Positions 34,411-44,700 of a stretch of DNA of 60,898 bases are shown in pieces. The stretch is from Phycisphaerae bacterium. Its GTDB lineage: Bacteria > Planctomycetota > Phycisphaerae > SM23-33. A program made the position numbers and the translations under genes. The number at the start of each line of letters is the position of its first letter. Position 1 is the stretch's first letter. The notes below the pieces were generated by a model. That model did no database searches. It saw only the letters and a list, made by a program, of their open reading frames with translations, and had not been told where the DNA came from. The stretch is from the NCBI GenBank assembly GCA_030745875.1, contig JASLNT010000029.1, forward strand, positions 1 through 60,898, in the 5' to 3' direction.

Positions 34411-35421
34411 GCATGCATTCTAATCTGCGCCGCGGCCGTCGCGGGACTCGATCAGATCCGCGCAGCCGATAAAACCGAAACCAAAAAGCCCCGGGCGAAG
34501 ACCACAACGTTCACGCCCCGCCTGTCCAAAGGCGACCGGTTCGTACTGGAGATCACAAGAGGGCGCACCCAGACAGGCCGCCCCGCAATGGCGAAGACGA
34601 AGGGATTCCAGGCGATCGAAGTCGAGATCCTGAACGCCGACGAAAAAAATGTCCTTATCGGATGGACGTCGCGAAAGACCGGAATTCTCGATCCAAGCGG
34701 AAAGCCTATAGCGCTGCCTCCGCAGGCCGCGGGGCTGGCGACTATATTCGACGGGGTGCAGATGATCTTTGAACTCTCCCCGAAATACGAGATGATCGGT
34801 TTGAAAAACATCGAACAGATCAGACCCATAGTGACCAAAGCTATAGACAAGACGCTTGCGGTCATGAACCGCTCGCGGGAAGACAAGACCAAGATCCGTC
34901 AGACCGTCGTCGGAATGCTTAGCTCGCGCAAAACGATCGAGCAAATCTGCAATCAGCAGATCACGCTGCTTCTTGCGACAGCTCAACTGAAGCTGGAAGG
35001 AGACCTCGACAGCAACGCCGCCTCCGAAACTGACTGCGAGTTTCCCATGCCCATGAGCGGAGGCGTAATCCCGGCGAAGATTGCGACAAAGGTCACGAAC
35101 GTGGACCGGGCGTCAAAAAGAGCTACTCTGACAATGAACACCAAAATGGACCCCGAAAAAGCGGCCCGGGCAATGCTCGCGGCGATGCAGGCGATCGCCA
35201 GGAAAACCGGAAGGCCCGCCCCAACGGAAAAAGACCTCCCCAAGGTCGACATCCGGGACGTCCGCACATATGTGATCGACCTGAAAACGAACCTGCCCCT
35301 GTCGGCCGAACACACGCGCACAACCGCAGTCGGCGGTAAGAAACGGACCGACACGGTGAAGATCGTGCGCAAACCCGCCAAGGCGACCGTCCAATCGCCC
35401 TCGGCAACGCCGCCCGAATAA
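34399..35421 (+). CDS. Exported protein of unknown function, tandem paralog B
   Basis: A 340-residue paralog of the preceding gene, sharing MKRFACILI, PRLSKGDRFVLEIT, DGVQMIFELSPKYEMIGLKN and GRPAPTEKDLPKVDI. The spacer in front of it (34356-34398) is nearly the same as that in front of copy A (33321-33365), including TAACCGCC and AGGTCAAC and the GGGAGACAT site, so the repeated unit runs from the stop of one gene to the stop of the next. The role is unknown; both copies keep full length and signal peptides. Confidence 0.8.
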   Translation: MKRFACILICAAAVAGLDQIRAADKTETKKPRAKTTTFTPRLSKGDRFVLEITRGRTQTGRPAMAKTKGFQAIEVEILNADEKNVLIGWTSRKTGILDPSGKPIALPPQAAGLATIFDGVQMIFELSPKYEMIGLKNIEQIRPIVTKAIDKTLAVMNRSREDKTKIRQTVVGMLSSRKTIEQICNQQITLLLATAQLKLEGDLDSNAASETDCEFPMPMSGGVIPAKIATKVTNVDRASKRATLTMNTKMDPEKAARAMLAAMQAIARKTGRPAPTEKDLPKVDIRDVRTYVIDLKTNLPLSAEHTRTTAVGGKKRTDTVKIVRKPAKATVQSPSATPPE

Positions 35422-35526
35422 CCCTTTATCCCGCCTGCCTGTATCAACAGATCGCCCCCGGCGGGAACTTCGTCGGACCCCGTGCGTCTTAGAGATAGAC
35501 CGATTGATCCGAAAGGGGCGGACTAT

Positions 35527-36699
35527 ATGGTAAGGCGAGTCAACTTGATAACGTCGGTATTGCTCGGAGCGATATGCGTTGTGTCGCTGTTGACTGCTGT
35601 CTCCGCGGGCGATGACGCCGACAACGCCAAAAAAAGGAGGAAGGCCGAGGAAACCAAGACCAAAGCCGCCATCAAGCTCTTCAAGACCGGCAGGTTGGTC
35701 CTCCCGGTGGTCGATGCGCCGGACCTGGCCACATACCTCAAAGCACTGGCCGCCCGTTCCGGGACCGAAGTGGGCAAGATATATCTGAGCGGCAAGGAGT
35801 GGCGGAAGCCGGCCCCAATCCCCGCCGGCAAAGCCGCCAAACCCGTCTTCAAATGGCTCGCAGAGGCCATAAACGCCAGGCCCATCAATCTTCAAATCGA
35901 TTCCAAGGCGCGCTGGTGCTTCTTTCTGCGCGAAGACCCGGTCAGGTGCTTCAGCTACGCGGCAAGCGGAGGAGTTATCTGCAAACTGCACGGGTTCATC
36001 CGTAAGAAGAACAGAGAGCAGATATGGGCTATGTCGAGGTTCATCTTCGATCGCGATCTGGCCCGTAAGATAGTGGCTACACAGATGGAAATGGAAGTGG
36101 TCGAGGCCGTCAATGCGAACGGCAAGAAATTCCCCGCCAAAAAGCCCGACCCGAACGCAGCGCCGCTAAAGCCCTCCGGGATAAACTGGGTCACGAACCA
36201 ACAGTCGATCTGGCTGAAAAAAGCCGACTTCCCCGGCGACAAGATCACCAAACTCCGCATGCGGGGACGTATAGCCCTCAGGACCGGGACCACGAGGTTC
36301 CTGGTGACAACGCTCGGCCACAAGAAGCCCGTTACGATCTCCCAAGACGGCGTGACGGTGACTATCTCGCCCATTGAAGCAGGCAAGCGAGCCGGCAGCG
36401 AGATCTGGAATCTGCCCGTCGAGGTCAGCACGAGATACGCCGAGCCGCGCGGCATGAGCTCCCATGGCGAGAGCATCATGTTCCTGTCCGAAGACGGAAA
36501 GCACCTGACCCGTACGTCGTGGTCCGCCACCCACATCAAGGGGCGTCACCAGATGACCATTCGGATCAAACCCCACTCCATCGACCCCGAGTCAACGCAA
36601 ATGGTAATCGAGCACCCCACCGGCCTGAAGATCCTGCCCGTTGACCTGACGTTCAAGAACATACAGATCCGTGATGTTCAGGAGCGACCTGAGAAGTGA
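35527..36699 (+). CDS. Exported protein of unknown function
   Basis: A 390-residue protein from the ATG at 35527 with AAAGGGG upstream; a longer frame to 35482 has no site. The signal peptide is NLITSVLLGAICVVSLLTAVSA. After a Lys-rich stretch, residues 50-120 (LVLPVVDAPDLATYLKALAARSGTEVGKIYL) look like a small alpha/beta domain seen in secretin-type or STN proteins, though this is only an impression. The second half is beta-rich (TKLRMRGRIALRTGTTRFLVTT). I do not recognise the family. It closes the rightward arm, 105 bases after paralog B, and converges on the HzsA-like gene. Confidence 0.75.
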   Translation: MVRRVNLITSVLLGAICVVSLLTAVSAGDDADNAKKRRKAEETKTKAAIKLFKTGRLVLPVVDAPDLATYLKALAARSGTEVGKIYLSGKEWRKPAPIPAGKAAKPVFKWLAEAINARPINLQIDSKARWCFFLREDPVRCFSYAASGGVICKLHGFIRKKNREQIWAMSRFIFDRDLARKIVATQMEMEVVEAVNANGKKFPAKKPDPNAAPLKPSGINWVTNQQSIWLKKADFPGDKITKLRMRGRIALRTGTTRFLVTTLGHKKPVTISQDGVTVTISPIEAGKRAGSEIWNLPVEVSTRYAEPRGMSSHGESIMFLSEDGKHLTRTSWSATHIKGRHQMTIRIKPHSIDPESTQMVIEHPTGLKILPVDLTFKNIQIRDVQERPEK

Positions 36700-36727
36700 A
36701 TTCTCAGTCGTAAGACCCTGGAAACAC

Positions 36728-39610
36728 CTACTCCAGCGCTGGTCCGACGATGCGCTGCCCGCGTTGTTGGCGGGCCTGGTCTTTGGGGTCGAACGTACCG
36801 TAGAACAGTGCGTTAACGTCCATCCATGTCACCACCCGATTCAGTTCATCCGAACTCAGCTTCACGCGATAGTGATCCCTGGAAAACGTTTTCATCAGGC
36901 CGCCGCTGCCCCGGGCTCCGTAGAAGCCGGGCTTTGTAGTGCGCCCCTCGATATTGCCCCCGCGCCCCCAGAACGACTGCGACACGCGTGAGACCAAGGC
37001 GTTGTAGGAGACCGTGTAGCGCCCTTTGGGCTCGCCGGTAAGCACGACCCTGCCCTCGGGTTTCTTCGGATTGTGGCAGCGGACGCAGTGCTTGTCGAGC
37101 ACCGGCTGGACGAGGATAGGGTAGCTCAGCGGATTCGATCCGTCCGGACCGGGTCTGATCGCCGACGCCGGTCTCAAAGACGCAAGCGGACGGCGCCCCG
37201 TCGGGGGAGCGGTCGTGCGGTATTCGTGACAGCCTATGCAGGATACCGTCTCGCCCGGTTGGAGATAAGTGAGGCTTCGCATGATCTGGACGGCGCGGCC
37301 TTGGGAGTCGAGCGCCTGGAACGCCAGCGGAACACCGGACGGGGCGCGAAAGCACGCCGATCCGTCGCGCTCGACCGGAACGGTCCCCAGCACCTGTTTG
37401 CCCGGCGCGGCGCGAGCGGCGCCCACGGACGGCTGGTCCATATGCGGTGTGGATTTGGGCAATACCTGGGTGATGCGGAGATGCGTGATCTTCTCTTTCG
37501 GCAGTCGAGGCCAGCTCACGTAGACGTTCTGGACGAAGAACGTCCCGCCCTGTTTGGGCCCCCTGTTCAGGATGGACGGAACCTTCTCCGGACGCCGGCG
37601 CCGACGCAACGGAGCCGCCCAGAGGCTGGAGATATTCAAATCGCGATACAACAGCTCCTTATTCCCGAATCGATCCGCCAGGTACAACCCGAACATGTTG
37701 ACCGGGTTCTTCCGGGGCTCGCCAATCAGCGCGTCGAAGCTGTAGGCGGTCAGGAAGAAATCCTCCGACAGCGGGTATGGGCTGCGATAGCAGTGTCCCG
37801 GCCAGCGTTTCGCCTCGGGCGGGATCGGCGTCTTTCCAAGGGCGCCCGTTGACCAGCGGCCGGACTTCCCTGTGGGCGATTTGCTCACCGGGGCTTCGCT
37901 CTCGGGGAACAGCGCATCGGGCGTCAGGCGAGTGATCGGGTTCATTCCGTCGATACCCTTGTTTGTATCGAGCAGGATGATCGAACCGGCCGTCATTGCG
38001 TGGTGGGCCGCCGCGGTCGCCATAACCTTGCGCGAACCTGGCACGGAACGCGCCTCCCACACACCCACGGGATTGAACGTGTTGTTCCCGTAGAATATCC
38101 GCACGTTTGCTCCGTCGGGGCGCACCGACCAGAGTTGCTGATAGAATACGGCGCTGCGGTCGACGTAGTCCCAGCGCGTGTAGATCACCCGCCCGTCGTG
38201 CAGGACCGCCGGGTCCCACTCGTGGGTCTCGTGATATGAAATCACTTTCGGGTTCGAACCGTCGGCGTTGGCGAGGGCAAGCGTGTAAACCGGACACGGG
38301 CCCCTTCCGCAACGATGGAATCCGCCCCGCCGAGTCGAGACAAAAATCATTCGCCCGTCAGGCAGGCGTCGGGGGGAGAAGTCGTCGAACGGGCCCTTTG
38401 TCAACTGTCGCAGCCCCGATCCGTCGACGGATATCTCGTGCAGGTGATAGAACCTGTCCGGGCGTTGGGTGCGGTCCTTCGGGTCGCTCTTTACCGGGCA
38501 ATACGAAAACAGCACTCGCCGCCCGTCAAATGATACTTCCGGATGCTGGCAGCTTCCCTGGGGCAGTCCGGCGGTCAACTCGCGACATCGCATGGACTCA
38601 CCCGGCGATTCGAGCACAAACACGCCTCCCCCCGGCCGGGCGCAGGCGCCGTAGTACTGCGTAAGCTGATGGCTGAACACCGACGGAGCCCGCTTGACGA
38701 ACACCAGACCCTTAAACCGCGCCAGCGGGTTGCTCAGCACAATGTGACGACGCGTTCGATGCACACCCCGCCAGAGCCCCTCCCAGGCCCGTTGCGAAGC
38801 CGAACGTGTCGCGATCAGTTTCTTAAACCTGCTCTGGAACTGACTCCAACGGGCCTGGTGTTGCTTCAACGAGACACCCTCGGCCCGGAGCCTGCCGATC
38901 AGTGCGTCCCCGCGTTTCAGCGTTCGTCCGATCGCCGCAGCGTACGTGTCGGGAACTCTGGAAGTTCCAATACCATCCTGCATTCGCCAATCCCATTCGA
39001 TCAGGGCGTCTTCAACAGGCGGGCGCATTGTCGGCGTTATCGGCGGCGGGCAAATATTGTTTGCAGCGGACTTCGGGCGGATCGGAACATTGAACTCTCG
39101 CCCGCCGGCGCGCAGGCGAAGCCCGCGCCAGCGAACCGCGGCTTCACCGGACGCCCCTCGTGTCTTCATGCGAATAACGACGCGGCGTCCGACTTTCTGA
39201 ACGGGCAGTTCGAGTTGCGCCTCGACGCCCGCCTGCAGCGTTTTCTCGACAGATTCGCCGGCGTCCAAACCCAGGCTGACAACTGCCGACGAACCGTACG
39301 ACAAATCCGCCCGGACCGAAACCGAGAACGGACCGACCAGACCCCGGACCTCCGTGATAATGTCAATATCTTCGTCCGGGCGAATGCTCGCCAGCAGAAC
39401 TCGTCCCATAGAAACCGCCTGCGGTCCTGTCTTACGGGCGATCAACGAGAAACCACAGACCGAAGAACTCGGCCTCGAAGCCGCTTTACCGGCCAGAACG
39501 ATCCGAGGCGGAGCGAACACCGGTTCCCCAGGCGCCGCACCAAGCGAAACCGCGCCCGTCAACAGCAAGACCACGACCGCCAGTTTTCGAAATGACGCTG
39601 CAGCACTCAT
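36728..39610 (-). CDS. HzsA-like exported protein with WD40-type propeller and two c-heme motifs
   Basis: A 960-residue protein from the ATG at 39610; the frame reaches 39763 without a better start. Signal peptide (LAVVVLLLTGAVSLGA), N-terminal beta domain, then TolB/PD40-like propeller repeats (HPEVSFDGRRVLFSYCP, FSPRRLPDGRMIFVSTRRG). The C-terminal third matches the hydrazine synthase alpha-subunit family: LGTVPVERDGSACFRAPSGV, PGETVSCIGCHE with heme motif at 791, then VQPVLDKHCVRCHN with heme motif at 842. Relatives are widely expanded in planctomycetes. As I recall the anammox structure, an active-site Tyr lies four residues after the first heme His; here that position is Thr, so hydrazine synthesis is unlikely. 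Electron transfer or sugar oxidation is possible. Confidence 0.85.
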   Translation of the reverse strand: MSAAASFRKLAVVVLLLTGAVSLGAAPGEPVFAPPRIVLAGKAASRPSSSVCGFSLIARKTGPQAVSMGRVLLASIRPDEDIDIITEVRGLVGPFSVSVRADLSYGSSAVVSLGLDAGESVEKTLQAGVEAQLELPVQKVGRRVVIRMKTRGASGEAAVRWRGLRLRAGGREFNVPIRPKSAANNICPPPITPTMRPPVEDALIEWDWRMQDGIGTSRVPDTYAAAIGRTLKRGDALIGRLRAEGVSLKQHQARWSQFQSRFKKLIATRSASQRAWEGLWRGVHRTRRHIVLSNPLARFKGLVFVKRAPSVFSHQLTQYYGACARPGGGVFVLESPGESMRCRELTAGLPQGSCQHPEVSFDGRRVLFSYCPVKSDPKDRTQRPDRFYHLHEISVDGSGLRQLTKGPFDDFSPRRLPDGRMIFVSTRRGGFHRCGRGPCPVYTLALANADGSNPKVISYHETHEWDPAVLHDGRVIYTRWDYVDRSAVFYQQLWSVRPDGANVRIFYGNNTFNPVGVWEARSVPGSRKVMATAAAHHAMTAGSIILLDTNKGIDGMNPITRLTPDALFPESEAPVSKSPTGKSGRWSTGALGKTPIPPEAKRWPGHCYRSPYPLSEDFFLTAYSFDALIGEPRKNPVNMFGLYLADRFGNKELLYRDLNISSLWAAPLRRRRRPEKVPSILNRGPKQGGTFFVQNVYVSWPRLPKEKITHLRITQVLPKSTPHMDQPSVGAARAAPGKQVLGTVPVERDGSACFRAPSGVPLAFQALDSQGRAVQIMRSLTYLQPGETVSCIGCHEYRTTAPPTGRRPLASLRPASAIRPGPDGSNPLSYPILVQPVLDKHCVRCHNPKKPEGRVVLTGEPKGRYTVSYNALVSRVSQSFWGRGGNIEGRTTKPGFYGARGSGGLMKTFSRDHYRVKLSSDELNRVVTWMDVNALFYGTFDPKDQARQQRGQRIVGPALE

Positions 39611-39642
39611 AATTGCGATTGTCCTATCCAAGCCACCCTGCG

Positions 39643-39670
39643 ATTGTATCTGCGTCCCCGAAGTAGTCAA
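39643..39670 (-). promoter_or_regulatory. Promoter of the first HzsA-like gene
   Basis: Read leftward: TTGACT (39665-39670), 16-bp spacer, TACAAT (39643-39648). Its position supports the start codon at 39610. In the other direction a TATAAT at 39770-39775 could serve glnS, without a clear -35. Confidence 0.6.
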
Positions 39671-39868
39671 CGCAGTTTCCGATCCCGGCCTGCTCGCTTC
39701 AGTGATCCGGGCTGAATCGTTCCAACGCCCCGGATTCCTCAAGAGGCGCCATCGCTCCAACAATCAGACTATAATACGGAGAACCTGCTGGACAATCGCT
39801 GCGCTTCCTGTCAAATTAGCACACATCGGACGTTTTCCACGCAAAACAAAACCAAAGGACGCTCACAA

Positions 39869-41569
39869 ATGACTTCGCCGCAGGAAGAAAAACCCGCTGA
39901 TTTTATTCGCACTATCGTTGCTGATGATGTCGCCGACAACAAGAACGATGCGCGCGTCCACACGCGCTTTCCGCCCGAACCGAACGGGTATCTGCATATC
40001 GGCCACGCAAAGGCGATTTGCATCGACTTCGGCATCGCCCGGGATTTCGGCGGACTGTGCAATCTGCGCATGGACGACACGAACCCCATCGCTGAAGAGC
40101 AGGAGTACGTAGACGCTATCCAGGAAGACATTGAATGGCTCGGTTGGGACTGGACGGGCGGGATGTTCTTCGCGTCGGATTACTTCGAGCAGATGTACGA
40201 GTTCGCGATCAAGTTGATCGAAGACGGCAAGGCGTACGTTGACGATCTTACCGCAGAGGAAATTCGCGAGTATCGCGGCACGATGAGCGAATCGGGCAGG
40301 AACAGCCCCCACCGCGACCGAAGCGTCGAAGAGAATCTCGACCTGTTTAAGCGTATGAAGGCGGGCGAATTCCCCGACGGGACCCGCGTACTGCGCGCCA
40401 AGATAGACATGGCCTCTCCGAACTTCAACATGCGCGATCCGGTGATGTACCGCATCCTGCACGCGGTGCACCCCCACCGCGGCGACGAGTGGTGCATTTA
40501 CCCGATGTACGACTGGGCCCACGGGATCGAGGATTCAGTCGAGGGCATCACACACTCGCTGTGCGATCTGGACTTCGAGAACCACCGCCCGCTGTATGAC
40601 TGGTTCCTGGATCAACTCGACATTCACCACCCCCAGCAGATCGAATTCGCACGCTTCAACCTGACCTACACCGTAACCAGCAAGCGGAAACTGCGCCAAC
40701 TGGTCGAACGCGACCTGGTGAGCGGCTGGGACGATCCGCGCCTGCCCACGCTGCGCGGGCTGCGGCGGCGCGGATTCACTCCCGAAGCGATATGCGAGTT
40801 CATGAGGCATATCGGAATCAACAAGTTCATCAGCACTGTTGATTCAGCGCTGCTGGAGCATTTCGTGCGGAAGGATCTGAACAAGACCAGCCCGCGCGTT
40901 ATGGGCGTGCTCCGCCCGCTGAAGGTGGTCATCGACAACTACCCCGAAGACCAGACAGACGAACTCGACGCGGTGAACAATCCCGAAGACGAATCGGCAG
41001 GCACTCGAAAGGTCCCGTTCTCGAAGGTGATCTACATCGAGCAGCAGGACTTCATGGAGGATCCGCCCAAGAAGTTCTTCCGCCTGTCGGTAGGCCGCGA
41101 AGTGCGACTCAGATACGCGTACTTCATCACCTGCAACAGCGTAGTCAAGGACGACGACGGGAACGTCGTGGAACTGCACTGCACGTACGATCCGGAAACT
41201 CGCGGCGGCGACGCCCCGGACGGACGAAAGGTGAAAGCGACACTCCACTGGGTATCCGAGGCTCACGCACTGGACGCTGAAATCCGCCTGTACAATCACC
41301 TGTTCACCAGGGAAAATCCATCCGACGTGGGCGAAGACGAAGATTGGCTGGACGGAATAAACCCCGATTCGCTGGAAGTGCTCAAAGGCTGCAAAGTCGA
41401 ACCATCGCTTGCCGGAGCAGCCGAGGGAAGCAGATTCCAGTTCGAGCGACAGGGCTACTTCTGCACAGACCAGGATTCAACGGATGACAAGTTAGTGTTC
41501 AACCGCACCTTGTCCCTCCGCGACACCTGGGCCAAAATCCAAAAACAGCAGAAGTCGGGCAAGAAGTAG
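39869..41569 (+). CDS. glnS: Glutaminyl-tRNA synthetase
   Basis: A 566-residue class I synthetase. The HIGH motif is LHIGHAKAI (residues 42-50), in the family context [16 protein letters not shown], and the KMSKS equivalent is [12 protein letters not shown] near residue 270. [30 protein letters not shown] and [22 protein letters not shown] are GlnRS-specific. The C-terminal anticodon-binding beta barrels are complete. It charges tRNA-Gln with glutamine in the cytoplasm. A standalone GlnRS occurs in only some bacteria, including planctomycetes. It has no operon partner. Confidence 0.97.
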   Translation: MTSPQEEKPADFIRTIVADDVADNKNDARVHTRFPPEPNGYLHIGHAKAICIDFGIARDFGGLCNLRMDDTNPIAEEQEYVDAIQEDIEWLGWDWTGGMFFASDYFEQMYEFAIKLIEDGKAYVDDLTAEEIREYRGTMSESGRNSPHRDRSVEENLDLFKRMKAGEFPDGTRVLRAKIDMASPNFNMRDPVMYRILHAVHPHRGDEWCIYPMYDWAHGIEDSVEGITHSLCDLDFENHRPLYDWFLDQLDIHHPQQIEFARFNLTYTVTSKRKLRQLVERDLVSGWDDPRLPTLRGLRRRGFTPEAICEFMRHIGINKFISTVDSALLEHFVRKDLNKTSPRVMGVLRPLKVVIDNYPEDQTDELDAVNNPEDESAGTRKVPFSKVIYIEQQDFMEDPPKKFFRLSVGREVRLRYAYFITCNSVVKDDDGNVVELHCTYDPETRGGDAPDGRKVKATLHWVSEAHALDAEIRLYNHLFTRENPSDVGEDEDWLDGINPDSLEVLKGCKVEPSLAGAAEGSRFQFERQGYFCTDQDSTDDKLVFNRTLSLRDTWAKIQKQQKSGKK

Positions 41570-41593
41570 GTCGGGCAAAATCTAAAAAACCCC

Positions 41594-41622
41594 TTGCTTA
41601 AATCGGCATTCTCTGGTATAAT
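41594..41622 (+). promoter_or_regulatory. Promoter of the LEPR-XLL surface protein gene
   Basis: TTGCTT (41594-41599), 17-bp spacer, TATAAT (41617-41622). ATTCTCTGGTATAAT at 41608-41622 is identical to the PEP-CTERM gene promoter. The 108-base leader has hairpins GATGCG/CGCATC (41654-41672) and GCAAAC/GTTTGC (41690-41711). Confidence 0.7.
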
Positions 41623-41730
41623 TTTCGGCTAGGTTTGGCTGTTCGGCGGAAGGGATGCGCTCGCTTCGCATCAACGTTCCCGACCAAAGGCAAACACCTT
41701 TTTCCGTTTGCAAAGTGAGGCTGGTGAATC

Positions 41731-44700
41731 ATGCGTAAGATAACGGATCAATGGGGTAATGGGTCTGTCTTCGAGGCCCTGGAGCCCAGGTTGCTGCTCA
41801 GCGGTGCGATCGACACCGGCACGTTTGAAGTCGACCCCCTCCCGCCCCCGGTGGTGTTTGTGGAGATGGAGCGATGGGCCGATTACGACGTGCCCGGCAG
41901 GACGGATGATTCTTACGGATATTTCATCGGTGTGACCGGAAACGACATGACCGGCGGACAGCTTACCACACCGTGGGGCGAAACAACGGATATTGCCGAC
42001 TTACTGCCCCCCGGTTGGGACGGCGAGACGTATTTCGGGTTTGAGCGCGGCGCGATGGAGTTCAGTACCTATTCAGACGGCGACGAGATGGTCTTCGAGT
42101 TCGAGTGGTTCTGGCTTAGCGACAGTCAGTGGGCCAGCCTCGATACGGGCGTCACCACATTGAACATAGCCGCCGGCGCGCAAACCTGGACCGACACGCT
42201 CGATTTCAGCAGCGTCTCGCAGGTCCCCGATGAACCAAACGTGACCAGTCCGGTCCATCGGACGGGTTTGTCGCACGATTTCCTTGTCGAGTGGTCTCCC
42301 TGGGTTGCTCCGCCCGCCGACGGAGTTATCTTTGTGGAATTCGAAGAAATGCCATTGGACGGGCAATGGACAGGCAATGAGTACTATGGGGAGTTTGAAC
42401 TTCCCGCAAGCGCCACATCCTGGGCCCCGCCGGTCGGCTTGGACCTTGATGGAATATTCGAGGTTTACGTCTACTTCGACAATATCGCGGAGGAAACTCT
42501 CAATGACGGCGTAACGGCGGAGATATTCTCATCCAGCGGAAACGTGATAGTCAACCCGATTGGCAACTTCGAGAAGGTCGTAGTTGAACCGGGGACCGGC
42601 AAGCAGTACTTCCTCACACCGCGAGGCTCATGGGAGTCCTGCCAGATCTACGCCCAGGTTCACGGCGGGAACCTGGCGACCATCGACAGCGCCGCTCATG
42701 AAGCCTGGCTGGCGAGCCAGTTCGGAGAGAATGAACAGTTCTGGTTCGGTATGAACGATCTGGCCGTCGAAGGCCAGTGGGAATGGATCGACGGCCAGCC
42801 GGTAACGTACACAAACTGGCAAGCCGGTCAGCCCGATGACTTCGGATGGGACCAACCGGGAGCCGACGCGGCGCTGTGGTGGGGAATCGGACAATGGACA
42901 GACATGACCGAGAACTACTGGTACCGAGGCATTGTCCAGGTCAATCCCGGACAGTGGATTTCGGACGACCACGCAAACGGTCCAACCGGCGCTACGCCTA
43001 TTGCAGGCCCGGGCCCCGCTGCGGGCCTGCTGGGATATCTCGGTGACATCGACTACTTCAGTTTCCCGGCTGTTGGCGGGACGCTATACGAGATTCTCGT
43101 CGATGTGAGTGCAAGCCCCGAGTTGGACACGGTTTTGTGGCTTTACGACAGCGACGGTCGAACACTCCTGACCTGGGACGACGACGGCGGTGAGGACTGG
43201 TCCAGCCGGATCCGGTGGGTCGCCCCGTCCAGCGGCACGTACTACCTTGCGGTGGACAGCTATGCGGCGTTTGACGGAGCCGATGAAGCCGTCGGAAACT
43301 ACTCGCTCCAGATAAACCTGGACACGCTAACACCCGATTCGCCCACGGTGAGCTTCAGCCATCCGGAGTTGTGGTTGGATATCAACGGAACCCGGGGCGT
43401 GGGTGTTTCATATGAACTCTACACCGGTTCGACCAGCGAGGGTGATGATGCGGTGATGCACGTTTTCGACCTGTCAAATCCGCTGGTTCCCGTGGAAACG
43501 GGCTCTCGCTACGCCGGGAGCGCAGAAGATGGAGGATTCGGACCTCATGGTTTCTTCTACTACATCGCCGACGATCTGCAAGTGAATGGGGAGGAATACT
43601 CCGAACTGGTCGCGTTGAACATCAGCGGCGCGGGCGATCCGGTGGAGATATACCGTACGAGACTGCAGCGGGAAATGGCTGAGTCGGCGGCAATTGTTGG
43701 GAACCTGGCGTATATCGTCACGCGATCCTATGGGGACGATTGGGCTGATACGGCGTTGGAGATATACAGTCTGTCCAATCCGACGAGCCCTGTCCTCCAG
43801 GGACAGACTCAATGGTCTTATCCGCATGGGGACGGACATGCTGTCGAATCCGCGGAACTCGTTGTGGTTGACAGCGTTGCATATATGCTTCACGAAGAGG
43901 ACCCGACTCTCAGTATCATTGACGTAAGCGACCCGGCGTCCCCGGAACTGCTGGGACAGTACGCCTCTCCTTCCGATACGGAACCGCAGGGCCTGGCGGT
44001 GGTCGGTGATACGGCGTGGATTGGCATGGGTGACGAACTGCATGGAATCGATATCTCAAACCCCGCCGCCCCGCTCTTCAGGTCATCGATAGGCCTGGAC
44101 GGAAAGGCCGCTCAGATTCTGATTCAAGGCGACACCGCATATGTCGGCTGCACGTCGCTGGGCGCAACTGTTGTGGATATTTCCAGCCCGGACTTCCCCG
44201 CAATCGTTGACACGATAGTAACGCCCGGGGCGACAGGTTCGATTGCGGTATCCGGCGGGAGTGTCGTCGTCCCGACATTTGGCGATGCAACGTCCGTCTT
44301 CGCCGCTGCAGTTTCCCCCGAGGTCGTCGCTCGCCGCCTGTTCTACAATAACTCGCGATGGGACGCAGACGATCCCGCCGCTGGTTTCGGCGACGACAAC
44401 GCCGTCGCCCCCGACAAGACAGCACTCCTGCCGGGTCAAACCGCCTCGCCCGCGAGTTACTCCAGCTATTCGCGAGGCATAAACGGGGTCATAGTGGATA
44501 TCGGCGGAATTTACGGAACTCCCGCGATTGGCGATTTTGGTTTCAGGGTCAGCGATCCCGGGGCTCCGGGCGGATGGACGACCGGTCCGGTTCCAACTCT
44601 CACCGTCCGGCCGGACAATGGCGCAGGCGGTTCCGATCGCGTAACGTTGATCTGGGCTGACGGCGCGATTGTCGATCAGTGGCTGGAGGTTACAGTGCTG

